Origin: Pedobacter sp. PLR
Lineage (GTDB): Bacteria > Bacteroidota > Bacteroidia > Sphingobacteriales > Sphingobacteriaceae
Direction of reading: 5' to 3'
Length of the DNA stretch: 64,000 nt
NCBI RefSeq assembly: GCF_026239675.1
Contig: NZ_JAPIVQ010000007.1
Location: forward strand, 1-64,000
Shown here piece by piece: positions 27,538 through 36,347 of this stretch. Under the pieces are notes generated by a model. The model was not told the DNA's origin. It saw only the letters and a program-made list of their open reading frames with translations, and made no database searches. Within the stretch, counting starts at the first letter, position 1, and every line of letters starts with the position of its first letter. The position numbers and the translations under genes are program-made.

Positions 27538-27545
27538 CAAATATA
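27538..27545 (-). promoter_or_regulatory. -7 box touching the pheS start
   Basis: TATATTTG on the minus strand (exact TAnnTTTG), with five bases between its G and the ATG. The predicted +1 is two bases before the start codon. Confidence 0.5.
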
Positions 27546-27573
27546 CAGCTATTTATATAATATTTTTATAATC

Positions 27574-27627
27574 GCTGAGTCCAAAAATCAACTTGAACAG
27601 GATGTCCGGGTAGAAATTGGACTCAGC
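27574..27627 (-). terminator. Hairpin after kbl
   Basis: Exact 11-base arms GCTGAGTCCAA (27574-27584) and TTGGACTCAGC (27617-27627) around a 32-base loop, between the kbl stop and pheS. No long T-run follows on the minus strand, so terminator strength is uncertain. Confidence 0.55.
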
Positions 27628-27636
27628 TATTATGTT

Positions 27637-28824
27637 TTAGATCACACCAAGTGCTTTACCTACTTTGGTAAATGCAGCAATAGCTTTATCTAAATGGTGT
27701 TGCTCATGAGCAGCAGAAAGCTGTACGCGGATTCTTGCTTTGCCTTGTGCAACTACAGGGTAGTAGAAACCAACAACATAAATACCTTCTTCCAGCATTT
27801 TAGCAGCAAACTCCTGTGCTAGTTTAGCATCATAAAGCATTACCGGAACAATCGGGTGAACACCTTCTTTGATATCGAAACCAGCTTCGGTCATTTTTTT
27901 GCGGAAATAAACCGTGTTGCTTTCTAATTTATCTCTTAAATCAGTAGTCTCGCTTAACATATCTAATACTGCCACTGAAGCACCTGCAATTGCCGGAGCC
28001 AAAGTGTTAGAGAATAGGTATGGACGTGAACGCTGACGTAACATGTCAATAATTTCTTTTTTACCAGCAGTAAAACCACCTGATGCACCACCAAGAGCTT
28101 TACCTAAAGTACCTGTGATGATGTCAACTCTGTCCATTACGTTAAAATGCTCGTGTGTTCCACGACCAGTTTTACCGATAAAACCAGTACAGTGTGATTC
28201 ATCAATCATTACTAATGCTTCATATTTATCTGCTAAATCACAGATTTTATCTAATGGAGCGATTACACCGTCCATAGAAAAAGCACCATCAGTAACGATG
28301 ATACGGTGTCTTGCATCTTTAGCAGCAATTAATTGTTGCTCCAGATCAGCCATATCCGCATTTTTATACCTGAAACGTTTTGCTTTACACAAACGCACAC
28401 CATCAATGATGGAAGCGTGATTCAATTCATCAGAGATGATTGCATCCTGGTCATTTAAAAGCGGTTCAAAAACACCACCATTTGCATCAAAAGCCGCAGC
28501 GTATAAAATGGTATCTTCAGTACCTAAGAATTTAGATAATTTCTCTTCTAACTCTTTATGTACATCCTGGGTGCCACAGATAAAACGAACTGAGGACATT
28601 CCATAACCATATTTATCGATTGCTTGTTTAGCCGCTTCCGTTACACGTGGATCAGAAGATAAACCTAAATAGTTGTTTGCACAGAAGTTGATTACTTCCT
28701 GTCCAGTACTAATTTTGATATCCGCACCCTGTGGGGTTACAATCACACGTTCACGTTTAAATAAACCGTCTTTTTCTATTTGCTCCAATTCTTGTTGAAG
28801 AACAGGTTGTAATGTTTTATACAT
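27637..28824 (-). CDS. kbl: Glycine C-acetyltransferase (2-amino-3-ketobutyrate CoA ligase)
   Basis: A 395-residue PLP enzyme of the alpha-oxoamine synthase family. It splits 2-amino-3-oxobutyrate with CoA into glycine and acetyl-CoA. Visible are [12 protein letters not shown], the DESHC-containing PLP site and the Schiff-base lysine in [11 protein letters not shown] chose MYKTLQPVL at 28824: the longer frame's ATG at 28845 would fall upstream of the transcription start implied by the -7 box at 28847-28854. It acts after threonine dehydrogenase, encoded at 52 kb. Confidence 0.95.
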   Translation of the reverse strand: MYKTLQPVLQQELEQIEKDGLFKRERVIVTPQGADIKISTGQEVINFCANNYLGLSSDPRVTEAAKQAIDKYGYGMSSVRFICGTQDVHKELEEKLSKFLGTEDTILYAAAFDANGGVFEPLLNDQDAIISDELNHASIIDGVRLCKAKRFRYKNADMADLEQQLIAAKDARHRIIVTDGAFSMDGVIAPLDKICDLADKYEALVMIDESHCTGFIGKTGRGTHEHFNVMDRVDIITGTLGKALGGASGGFTAGKKEIIDMLRQRSRPYLFSNTLAPAIAGASVAVLDMLSETTDLRDKLESNTVYFRKKMTEAGFDIKEGVHPIVPVMLYDAKLAQEFAAKMLEEGIYVVGFYYPVVAQGKARIRVQLSAAHEQHHLDKAIAAFTKVGKALGVI

Positions 28825-28846
28825 ACTATTATTTGCTTGTTGCAAC

Positions 28847-28854
28847 CAAAGTTA
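28847..28854 (-). promoter_or_regulatory. -7 box of kbl
   Basis: TAACTTTG on the minus strand, 22 bases before the ATG at 28824, with a TTG 22 bases upstream of the box. It decides the start codon. Confidence 0.6.
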
Positions 28855-28965
28855 TGAAAATATCGTCTTACCCGAACAACCTTGTTAAATACCCATTAAC
28901 AAACTTTAACAAAAGTTTGCTGTTTACTAAGAATACTTACCCGATATTTAGGCTTTAATCCATCT

Positions 28966-31416
28966 ATGAAGAGAATCCAACTCACGCTTTTACTGATACT
29001 TGTCGCAACCAGCGCACTATTTGCTCAGGAATTCAAATTAAAAGGAAATATTAAAGATACAAACGGAGAAGTAGTTCCTTTTGCGTCTGTTTATGTTAAA
29101 AACACCACGAAAGGTACTTCGGCCAATGTGGATGGTGTTTATGCGCTTGCTTTAAATCAAGGTACTTTTGTGATTGTTTATAAAGCGATTGGTTATAAAG
29201 CCGTCGAAAAGAACATCACCATTGCGGAAGAAACTGTAGAAAATGCCGTATTAACACCTGAATCCTATACCTTAACCGGCGTAACTATTGACGGAAATGC
29301 AGAAGATCCTGCATATGAAATCATCCGTCAGGCAATCAAAAAAAGAAAACAACACCTGACAGAAGTCCCGGCCTATACCGCAGACGTCTATATTAAAGGA
29401 GTACAAAAATTGGTTGGTGCGCCTAAAAAGTTCTTCGGAAGAGACATTCAGAAAACATTAAATCTCGACACCAACAGAAAGGGCATCCTTTATTTATCGG
29501 AATCCACTTCTATATTTTCGTTCGAACTTCCGGATAAAATACACGAAGAGATGATTTCCTCTAAGGTAGCGGGTAGGAATAATGCCTTCAGTTTTAACAA
29601 AGCTTCAGATCTGATCATTAACTTTTACCAGAACATTCTTTTAGAAAACACGCTGAGTGCACGCGGATTTGTATCACCAATTGCTGATAATGCCTTATCT
29701 TTTTATAAATATAAGCTTCTTGGTCTGGTTACTGAAAACGGTCATACCGTCAATAAGATCGAAGTGGTTCCCAAAAGAAGCCATGATCCGGTTTTTAGCG
29801 GTATTATTTATATCATAGACGATACCTGGCATTTGGTAAATGCAAATGTATACCTTACTAAGAGCTCAGGCATCAATTTGATTGATACCCTGAAAATCTC
29901 CCAGCAATTTCTGAAAGCAGAAAACACCTATATGCCTTCAAATATCAACTTCCAGTTTAACGGAGATGTGTTGGGCTTTAAATTCGAAGGTTATTACGCG
30001 GGTGTTTATAGCAATTATGACATTCACCCTAAGTTTCCAAAGAACTATTTTAACGGGGAGATTTTAAAGGTTACGAAAGCGGTTAATAAGAAAGACTCTC
30101 TCTTCTGGTTAAACAACAGACCGATACCACTTACCGCTGAGGAAAGTCGCGATTACATTCGGAAAGATAGCATTGCAGCGCTAAAACTATCCAAACGTTA
30201 CCTTGATTCTGTAGAAAGAGCGAACAACAAGCCTGGTCCCTTCAAACTACTAATTAGTGGTTATACCTTAAACAACCGCTATGATAAAAAGAGTTTAAGG
30301 TTTGACCCGATCTTGCCGGCTTTATTTTACAATACGGTAGAAGGCTTTGGAATAAGGTATGGCATCACCTATACGAAACGTCTGGAATACGGTGAGTTTT
30401 ACCAGATCAGACCAGAAGTACGCTATGGTTTATCCAACAAGGAATTGACAGCTTCATTAAGTGGAACTTATTATTATGATGCCGTTAAACGTGGCAGCAT
30501 TACTGCCAGCGCAGGATCCGGCATCTTCGACCTGAACAATCTGGGTACGATGAGTTTATTAGGAAACTCGGTTAACTCCCTACTCTTTGAGACCAACTTC
30601 TCGAAATTTTATAAAAAGGAATTTGCGAACATAGGAACCAGCCGGGAATTGGCGAATGGCTTAATGGGTACCATAAAAGTGAATTACTCCAAAAACCACA
30701 ATCTGGTAAACACCACTGATTATAAAATTAAGGATCTAAAAGGAGAGACATTCACTTCCAATAATCCATTTACTCCGGACACGGAAACGCCACTATTCCC
30801 TACTTATGAATCGTTCAGTGTAGATGCTTCCCTGAAATATACTTTCGGGCAAAACTACATGACCATGCCGGATCAGAAAATTTACCTGCCCTCGAAATAC
30901 CCAAGCATCAGTTTATCCTATAAAAAAGGAATCAAGGGTGTGATGAGCAGTGATGTTGATTACGACCTGATCTCTGCCGAGCTTTATCAGGATAGGATTA
31001 GCGCCGGATTATGGGGTTATACTTCCATTGTGATTGGTGCCGGAAAATTCTTAAATAATAGTCAGATTTATTATCCGGAATTCAAGCATTTCAGAGGTAA
31101 TAACTCTTTGTTTGGCCTACCGAATATGAGAAAGTTCCTGTTCCTTGATTTCTACCTGTTCAGTACTGACCGCGAATACTTCGAAGCACATTTTGAACAC
31201 AACTTCTCGGGTAGATTTAGCAGTAAAATACCAATTCTTCGCAAGTTAAAACTGGAAGAACTAGTTGGGGTGAGTTACCTGAGCCAACCATTAAAACGAA
31301 ACTATACAGAGTTTTATTTCGGAGTTCAACGCCTGATCTTTAGAGCCACCTATGGTTTTGCTTATGACGGGAATAAAAGAATCAATCATGGATTCAGATT
31401 CTCCTATGGATTTTAA
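28966..31416 (+). CDS. DUF5686 outer-membrane protein with carboxypeptidase-regulatory-like domain
   Basis: An 816-residue outer-membrane protein: Sec signal peptide (1-20, ending LFAQ), a CarboxypepD_reg-like beta-sandwich (about 21-100) of the type that starts SusC proteins, then the DUF5686 region that ends in beta-strands and an aromatic C-terminal residue, as expected for a barrel. Common in Bacteroidota; some relatives are TonB-box-free barrels of unknown cargo. Monocistronic, with a terminator shared with the convergent gene. Confidence 0.88.
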   Translation: MKRIQLTLLLILVATSALFAQEFKLKGNIKDTNGEVVPFASVYVKNTTKGTSANVDGVYALALNQGTFVIVYKAIGYKAVEKNITIAEETVENAVLTPESYTLTGVTIDGNAEDPAYEIIRQAIKKRKQHLTEVPAYTADVYIKGVQKLVGAPKKFFGRDIQKTLNLDTNRKGILYLSESTSIFSFELPDKIHEEMISSKVAGRNNAFSFNKASDLIINFYQNILLENTLSARGFVSPIADNALSFYKYKLLGLVTENGHTVNKIEVVPKRSHDPVFSGIIYIIDDTWHLVNANVYLTKSSGINLIDTLKISQQFLKAENTYMPSNINFQFNGDVLGFKFEGYYAGVYSNYDIHPKFPKNYFNGEILKVTKAVNKKDSLFWLNNRPIPLTAEESRDYIRKDSIAALKLSKRYLDSVERANNKPGPFKLLISGYTLNNRYDKKSLRFDPILPALFYNTVEGFGIRYGITYTKRLEYGEFYQIRPEVRYGLSNKELTASLSGTYYYDAVKRGSITASAGSGIFDLNNLGTMSLLGNSVNSLLFETNFSKFYKKEFANIGTSRELANGLMGTIKVNYSKNHNLVNTTDYKIKDLKGETFTSNNPFTPDTETPLFPTYESFSVDASLKYTFGQNYMTMPDQKIYLPSKYPSISLSYKKGIKGVMSSDVDYDLISAELYQDRISAGLWGYTSIVIGAGKFLNNSQIYYPEFKHFRGNNSLFGLPNMRKFLFLDFYLFSTDREYFEAHFEHNFSGRFSSKIPILRKLKLEELVGVSYLSQPLKRNYTEFYFGVQRLIFRATYGFAYDGNKRINHGFRFSYGF

Positions 31417-31429
31417 AACATCCTTATAA

Positions 31430-31476
31430 ACAAGCCTGCCTGTGCTAAGCAAAATCTTTAGTCCTGGCAGGCTTGT
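31430..31476. terminator. Inverted repeat between convergent genes
   Basis: Exact 11-base arms ACAAGCCTGCC (31430-31440) and GGCAGGCTTGT (31466-31476) with a 25-base loop, between DUF5686 and the unknown minus-strand gene. Few T residues follow on either side. Confidence 0.65.
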
Positions 31477-31484
31477 TCTATCTG

Positions 31485-32219
31485 TCAAACCGGTATCAAC
31501 TCATGCTGATGAACGATGCTCATAATCAGTTCAGGTGGAAAGTACCGGTAATCCTTATTCTTAAAAGTAACATCTACAGGAAGTACTTTCCAGCCTTCAT
31601 CCCCTACTATCCGGAGTTCATGAATCACATGAACACATTCCAGCAGTTTCTCCAGGTGCTCATGCATTGGAAAAGACACGTGGCCATTTTCACATTCATC
31701 AGCCATTGGCGTACTACTAAGGCTATAAAACAAAACCATATCCAGTTCATCCTGCCATGCCGCCAGGGATTGATATCCGAATAGCCGTTCAAATACCAAC
31801 CTGACATTATTGACCTCCTCATCGGCTAATACCCGGCAGTATTTCATTTTATCGTTTTTCATTCTTTTATCGACTTCAATAAAGCCTCCCCTTCTCCACA
31901 TGCCGTCTGTTTGAAAAAGTGGATCTCCTGCTTTAATCAGCAAATCAATATTATCATTTTTCAGGATCAGCCAGGCCATTTCAAGGAACCTCGTTAATTG
32001 CTGATGGACCCCAATTTGCCTGGCCGTTTCATGTGTTTTATCATTTTTATAGGTCTCATTATTAAAGGCAAGGGCAAAAAACATCCGGAGCTCTTGCCGG
32101 AACAATTCCAGATCTATGGCATCAAAGAACTCTTCCGCAACCAGAAGCGGGTTTTCTAACTCATCATCCTGCAAATACCTGAATCCGGGTATCCCCATCA
32201 TATCATATCTTCTCCTCAT
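31485..32219 (-). CDS. Unknown protein divergent from an S24 repressor
   Basis: A 244-residue protein I do not recognise. It is soluble by appearance, rich in acidic residues and predicted mainly alpha-helical, with no signal peptide, membrane segment or catalytic signature I can name. It is divergently transcribed from the HTH/S24 regulator over a 124-base AT-rich region, a layout often seen when the regulator controls the partner gene. Its own start (MRRRYDMMGIPG) could also be a later Met at residue 7 or 8. Confidence 0.7.
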   Translation of the reverse strand: MRRRYDMMGIPGFRYLQDDELENPLLVAEEFFDAIDLELFRQELRMFFALAFNNETYKNDKTHETARQIGVHQQLTRFLEMAWLILKNDNIDLLIKAGDPLFQTDGMWRRGGFIEVDKRMKNDKMKYCRVLADEEVNNVRLVFERLFGYQSLAAWQDELDMVLFYSLSSTPMADECENGHVSFPMHEHLEKLLECVHVIHELRIVGDEGWKVLPVDVTFKNKDYRYFPPELIMSIVHQHELIPV

Positions 32220-32227
32220 AATACATT

Positions 32228-32339
32228 TAAATTAATTTATAGTGCAACTGATAAACTTTAAAATATTATATTAGCTAAATAATTAACACAATTCTACGTA
32301 TAATTAATCAAAAGACAAACTAATTTGCATAATAATTAA
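32228..32339. promoter_or_regulatory. AT-rich intergenic region with phased ATAATTAA copies
   Basis: Three exact ATAATTAA copies start at 32279, 32300 and 32332, i.e. 21 and 32 bases apart, about two and three helical turns. A 12-base palindrome TAAATTAATTTA lies at 32228-32239 near the other gene. These could be operator sites for the S24 repressor. In such AT-rich DNA, chance is a real alternative. Confidence 0.35.
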
Positions 32340-32343
32340 AGCT

Positions 32344-33030
32344 ATGAGGAAAAACATTTACACAGAGAGCGACCAAACCGGCGCCAGGCTCAGGGAAATA
32401 CGTTTAGCGAAACAAATGACCTTGTTGGAATTCTATCTCCCGATTACGAAACACATTGGAAATTGCTCTTCTATAGAAAGCGGAAGAAGAAAAATCGGAA
32501 AGAGGCTGTCGAAAGACATCATTGATTTCCACAAAATCAACCCAAGGTTCCTGAATACCGGTATGGGTGAAATGTTTATCAAGGGATCAGATTCCGATGA
32601 GCATTTACCACAATTGGAAGAAGGTGTACCTTATTTCAATGTAAACCTTACCGAGCTCACCGTAGGAGAATTGAATGTATTTCAGGAGCCACCGGAATAC
32701 TATGTTAATTACCGTCCTTTTAATGATTGTGATGCTTATCTCCCTGTTTATGGAGATAGTATGTACCCCAAATTTACAAATGGGGAAATCATTATTATCA
32801 AAGAGATAAAAAACAGGGAGATCATCCAATGGGGCGAAGCATATCTGGTGATCACCGATGATGTTTCCAACAACATCACCACAGTAAAGACACTTTTTCA
32901 ACATGCGGATCCGGAACGAATCCTTTTACGTTCGTTAAATCCGGACTATATCGGAGATACTGTTTTGGAAAGGAAATCCATTAAGCGGATATTTTTGGTC
33001 AAGGGCAAGGTGACCAGAAATCATTTATAG
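32344..33030 (+). CDS. HTH / S24 peptidase-type transcriptional regulator
   Basis: A 228-residue repressor of the LexA/CI-like S24 class. An HTH domain spans about residues 8-60. The C-terminal S24 domain has the nucleophile Ser139 in GDSMYP and the general-base Lys182 in TVKTL. No classic Ala-Gly or Cys-Gly cleavage site is obvious in the linker (about 80-105), so self-cleavage is uncertain. It may be a stand-alone SOS-like switch or a relic of a mobile element, since S24/CI proteins are frequent in phages. Its 3' end overlaps the next convergent gene by six bases. Confidence 0.88.
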   Translation: MRKNIYTESDQTGARLREIRLAKQMTLLEFYLPITKHIGNCSSIESGRRKIGKRLSKDIIDFHKINPRFLNTGMGEMFIKGSDSDEHLPQLEEGVPYFNVNLTELTVGELNVFQEPPEYYVNYRPFNDCDAYLPVYGDSMYPKFTNGEIIIIKEIKNREIIQWGEAYLVITDDVSNNITTVKTLFQHADPERILLRSLNPDYIGDTVLERKSIKRIFLVKGKVTRNHL

Positions 33031-34014
33031 GCTTCTGGATTCACCGATGTATACTTCCGGATTTACCGGAAATGGAATCTCTTCTCCCTTCAGACCTGCG
33101 ATCACATTTCTCGCTGCCAGCACAGACATGGCCGCGCGGGTTTCCTGAGTAGCAGATCCGATATGTGGAAGCACAGCAACATTAGGCATCTGTAAGAGCG
33201 GATGGTCTGGTCTCATAGGTTCAGGGTTGGTTACGTCCAATCCTGCGCCCCAGATCGTTCCTTCTTCTAGTGCCTTTAACAAATCATCTTCCTGATGAAT
33301 GGCACCTCTAGCGGTATTGATAAAAATTGCGGAAGGCTTCATCAGGTTAAATGCAGTCTGATCAAACTTTCCTTCCGTTTCGGGAGTCAAGGCGGTGTGC
33401 ACAGTTACCACGTCGCTTTGTTGCAGTAATTCTTCAAAAGGCAGCCATTTGGCATCTAACTCTTGTTCCGCAGCTTCACTTCTGGTTCTATTGTGGTAAA
33501 TTACTTTCATACCGAATGCTGCTTTACAACATCTGGCCATTTCCAATCCTATTTTCCCCAATCCAAAAACACCGAGGGTCTTTCCTCTGAGCTCAATTCC
33601 TAAATTAGCGGTGGGGTCAAAAAATCCCCATTCTCCTTTTTCAATACTTTTATGTAGGTAAAAGGCCTTTCTGGAAGTGGCCAGCATCAGTAAGAAAGCG
33701 GTATCTGCTGTTGCATTGCTTAATACACCCGGCGTATTTCCAATAGGAATATTTAGGGCAGTAGCTGCTTCTATATCGACATGATCGAAGCCTACAGAGT
33801 GTAAAGCAATTACTTTTAAATGCGAGGAAGCCTTCAGGAACCCGGCATCCAATCTGGTACCTACACTTAAAAGGGCGTCACTTTGGGAACAATTAAAAAT
33901 CAGCTCTTCCTGCGTCAGCGCCCTTTTTTCTTTCCACTCCTGGATTTCAATCCCTGCTTCCTCTAATAATCTCCTACCTTCTTCCGGGATTACCCGTGTT
34001 ATAAATACCTTCAT
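33025..34014 (-). CDS. D-isomer 2-hydroxyacid dehydrogenase (glyoxylate/hydroxypyruvate reductase type)
   Basis: A 329-residue NAD(P)-dependent D-2-hydroxyacid dehydrogenase. It has the nucleotide motif GLGKIGLEMA and catalytic Arg (NTARG), Glu (DVTNPEP) and His (LPHIGSAT), as in D-glycerate dehydrogenase/GhrB-like enzymes. It likely reduces glyoxylate or hydroxypyruvate. Start taken at MKVFITRVIP (34014); an ATG at 34023 adds three residues. It may link with the hydroxypyruvate-isomerase-like genes at 62 kb, but this is speculative. Confidence 0.9.
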   Translation of the reverse strand: MKVFITRVIPEEGRRLLEEAGIEIQEWKEKRALTQEELIFNCSQSDALLSVGTRLDAGFLKASSHLKVIALHSVGFDHVDIEAATALNIPIGNTPGVLSNATADTAFLLMLATSRKAFYLHKSIEKGEWGFFDPTANLGIELRGKTLGVFGLGKIGLEMARCCKAAFGMKVIYHNRTRSEAAEQELDAKWLPFEELLQQSDVVTVHTALTPETEGKFDQTAFNLMKPSAIFINTARGAIHQEDDLLKALEEGTIWGAGLDVTNPEPMRPDHPLLQMPNVAVLPHIGSATQETRAAMSVLAARNVIAGLKGEEIPFPVNPEVYIGESRSL

Positions 34015-34091
34015 AAATATCATTTTCTATATAAAATCAACAACCATTTCCCGCCAAATGTTCTGGAAATAAAGGGCAAATGCTCTGGAAA

Positions 34092-34124
34092 TAAAAAAGG
34101 CGGTCCAAAACTGGAACCGCCTTT
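34092..34124 (-). terminator. Terminator of the C1 peptidase gene
   Basis: AAAGGCGGTTCC / GG(-)ACCGCCTTT with one bulge, followed on the minus strand by TTTT. It lies just past the stop at 34144. Confidence 0.85.
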
Positions 34125-34143
34125 CTGATCTGTCTTTATCTGA

Positions 34144-35340
34144 TTAAAGACTAAGTTTCTTACGAATATCCGAAGGAAGACCTTTTTTGTTTAACAGAAA
34201 AGCTGTGGTTTTGAATTTCACAAAGTTCTTGCTTACGTATAAGTAACCTTTGTAGTCGTTAGTTACACCCCATGAGTTTTTCACGATGTAATATTCTTTA
34301 CCGTTTTGATCTTTCGCGATACCAGTAATCTGCATACCGTGATCATCAGTAGTTTTGTAGTTATCAAAAGCTTCCTGACGCATCTCTACAGTGATTTCTT
34401 TTTCTGGTTTAGGACCATTGAACATGGTAGTCTGCTCTTCTTTGGTCATGTTTTCGAAATCTTTTTCCGGAACAAAGGCAACACCATTTTTCCAGCTAAA
34501 GCCTTTTTCACTAACGTCTGTAGCCCAGGCCACAGTATAACCTTTTTTCAATGCATTGTCGATCACCTTAGTGATGTCGTCCATTTGTACATTGTAAACC
34601 TGATCGTAAGACCAGTTATCTGGTACCATTAATACTGCTTTAGTATAGTAAGGTGCTGAAGTGAAAGAAGAAAGTTCCACATAGTCAGCAGGATTGATTC
34701 CTACTACTTCTTTAGCGAAAGTTTTTGGCGTGTATTCTTTTCCTTCGAAGGTGAATTTCTCAGGAACTGCACCTAAACATGAATCGATAGTAGCGATATA
34801 TTTGCTTTTCCATGAAGCATCAAACTTTCCTGATGGTGCATTTACTGCATTTTCAAGAATAGTTTTAGTCAGCTTGTTCATGTCGTCAGATTTATTCTCC
34901 GGAGTTCCGTAGTTTCTTCCGTTATAGACTTCTTGTGGCAACGCGCCATATAAAGCGAACATATTGATTACATCATGACATGCACCACCATCACCTAAAG
35001 TTAAGGCACCGTGCATACGTACATAGTTGATTCCTTTTTCAATATAAGCATTACGGGCAGTAAAGATATCAGCAAGATCTACTGGTTTTTTACCTGCGCG
35101 AATCATTTCCGATTCTAAGAATGAGTTGGTACTATAGCTCCAGCAAGTTCCTGAAGACTTTTGATTTTTTACATCAGTTGTTTCTGCATTGATTACCTCA
35201 GTAAAAGTGAAGCTATTTTTACTGTCTTTACTGTGGTTGCTGTTAAGTGCATTTACCAGGTTGTCCTGAGCAAATCCACTACCTGCGCTAATTAAAAGGC
35301 CCGCCGCCAATAGCACTGGTTTCATAGAAATTTTGGTCAT
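34144..35340 (-). CDS. Secreted C1-family peptidase (bleomycin hydrolase/PepC type)
   Basis: A 398-residue cysteine peptidase of family C1, aminopeptidase C type. A signal peptide (1-25, ending GFAQ) makes it periplasmic or secreted, unlike cytosolic PepC. Catalytic Cys66 in QKSSGTCWSYS, His334 in DDHGMQ and Asn355 in VKNSWG are all present. It would trim peptides in the periplasm. Own promoter with both -33 and -7 elements, and its own terminator. Confidence 0.93.
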   Translation of the reverse strand: MTKISMKPVLLAAGLLISAGSGFAQDNLVNALNSNHSKDSKNSFTFTEVINAETTDVKNQKSSGTCWSYSTNSFLESEMIRAGKKPVDLADIFTARNAYIEKGINYVRMHGALTLGDGGACHDVINMFALYGALPQEVYNGRNYGTPENKSDDMNKLTKTILENAVNAPSGKFDASWKSKYIATIDSCLGAVPEKFTFEGKEYTPKTFAKEVVGINPADYVELSSFTSAPYYTKAVLMVPDNWSYDQVYNVQMDDITKVIDNALKKGYTVAWATDVSEKGFSWKNGVAFVPEKDFENMTKEEQTTMFNGPKPEKEITVEMRQEAFDNYKTTDDHGMQITGIAKDQNGKEYYIVKNSWGVTNDYKGYLYVSKNFVKFKTTAFLLNKKGLPSDIRKKLSL

Positions 35341-35399
35341 TTTTTGTGTTTAAATTTAATCCGTCTCACAAATCACCCGCTGATTTATAATGACGAAGG

Positions 35400-35430
35400 C
35401 AAACTTAACAATATTCCAATAACCCAACAA
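35400..35430 (-). promoter_or_regulatory. Promoter of the C1 peptidase gene with -33 and -7 elements
   Basis: On the minus strand a TTG (35428-35430) is followed after 20 bases by TAAGTTTG (35400-35407). This is the best complete match to the Bacteroidota promoter in the window; the ATG is 59 bases downstream. Confidence 0.7.
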
Positions 35431-35488
35431 CAGCATAAAAACATTGTTACCTCATAATTTTTATATAAGTTTAGCTATAAAACATCAC

Positions 35489-36274
35489 ATGGACATTTCA
35501 TTAAAAGGAAAACACGCGTTAATCTGTGGCAGTACCCAGGGTATTGGATTAGCTACAGCAAAAGTTTTAGCTGGGTTAGGTGCCAATTGCATCTTAATGG
35601 GTAGAAATGAGGAGGGGCTTAAAGCGGCATTGGAACAACTGGCACAAGACGGAAATCAGGAGCATAGCTATGCTGTTGCTGATTTTTCAGAAAAGCAACA
35701 ACTGTCTGATGCCATCCATAAAATAACAAGTCAACACCTGGTTGCCATTCTGGTCAACAATACTGGCGGGCCAAAAGCAGGTCCGATCACGAAAGCGAGC
35801 CCTGAGGACTTTGAATCGGCATTTCAACAACACCTTGTTGCGAATCACCTTCTGGCAACTGCAGTCCTGCCGGGAATGAAGAAACTAGGCTATGGCAGGA
35901 TCATTAATATCACTTCCACCTCCATAAAAACACCATTACCAAATCTTGGCGTTTCCAATACCATTAGGGCGGCAGTAGCTTCCTGGGCAAAAACCTTATC
36001 CAATGAGGTAGGCATCTATCAAATCACCGTCAACAACATCCTACCTGGATTAACTGATACTGCCAGATTGGGGAGTTTAATTGAAAGCACCGCAGCAAAC
36101 CAGCAGACAGATATTGCGACGATAGAGAAAAGCATGATTTCGAGTATTCCGATGGCTAGATTTGGACGTGCCGAAGAAGTCGCTAATGTGGTTGCTTTCC
36201 TCGCTTCTCCTGCAGCTTCCTATGTCACCGGAACAAGTATTAGAGTAGATGGAGGCAGAACCCCTGCGATTTAG
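35489..36274 (+). CDS. SDR family oxidoreductase
   Basis: A 261-residue classical short-chain dehydrogenase. It has cofactor motif GSTQGIG near residue 14. The NNTGGP segment stands where NNAG is usual. The catalytic Ser lies in ITSTSIK, but the usual Tyr-x3-Lys motif reads as NTIRAAVA, with no Tyr or Lys. The sequence resembles 3-oxoacyl-ACP reductases. The missing Tyr/Lys argues against ordinary SDR catalysis. Started at MDISLKGKHAL; the longer frame (35444) adds an unlikely leader. Confidence 0.85.
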   Translation: MDISLKGKHALICGSTQGIGLATAKVLAGLGANCILMGRNEEGLKAALEQLAQDGNQEHSYAVADFSEKQQLSDAIHKITSQHLVAILVNNTGGPKAGPITKASPEDFESAFQQHLVANHLLATAVLPGMKKLGYGRIINITSTSIKTPLPNLGVSNTIRAAVASWAKTLSNEVGIYQITVNNILPGLTDTARLGSLIESTAANQQTDIATIEKSMISSIPMARFGRAEEVANVVAFLASPAASYVTGTSIRVDGGRTPAI

Positions 36275-36299
36275 CTTTTCCAATCTCATTTATCTTTAC

Positions 36300-36307
36300 T
36301 AACTTTG
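36300..36307 (+). promoter_or_regulatory. -7 box of trhO
   Basis: TAACTTTG, exact TAnnTTTG match, 40 bases before the ATG at 36348. The downstream sensor-regulator gene is probably read from the same promoter. Confidence 0.55.
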
Positions 36308-36347
36308 TCCCACATTAAACGCTGTATGCAACAGTATCAATGATGAT

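Noticed and set aside
32344-33030. Prophage inferred from the S24/CI-like repressor
   Set aside because: No integrase, structural or lysis genes in the neighbourhood; flanking genes are ordinary chromosomal ones.
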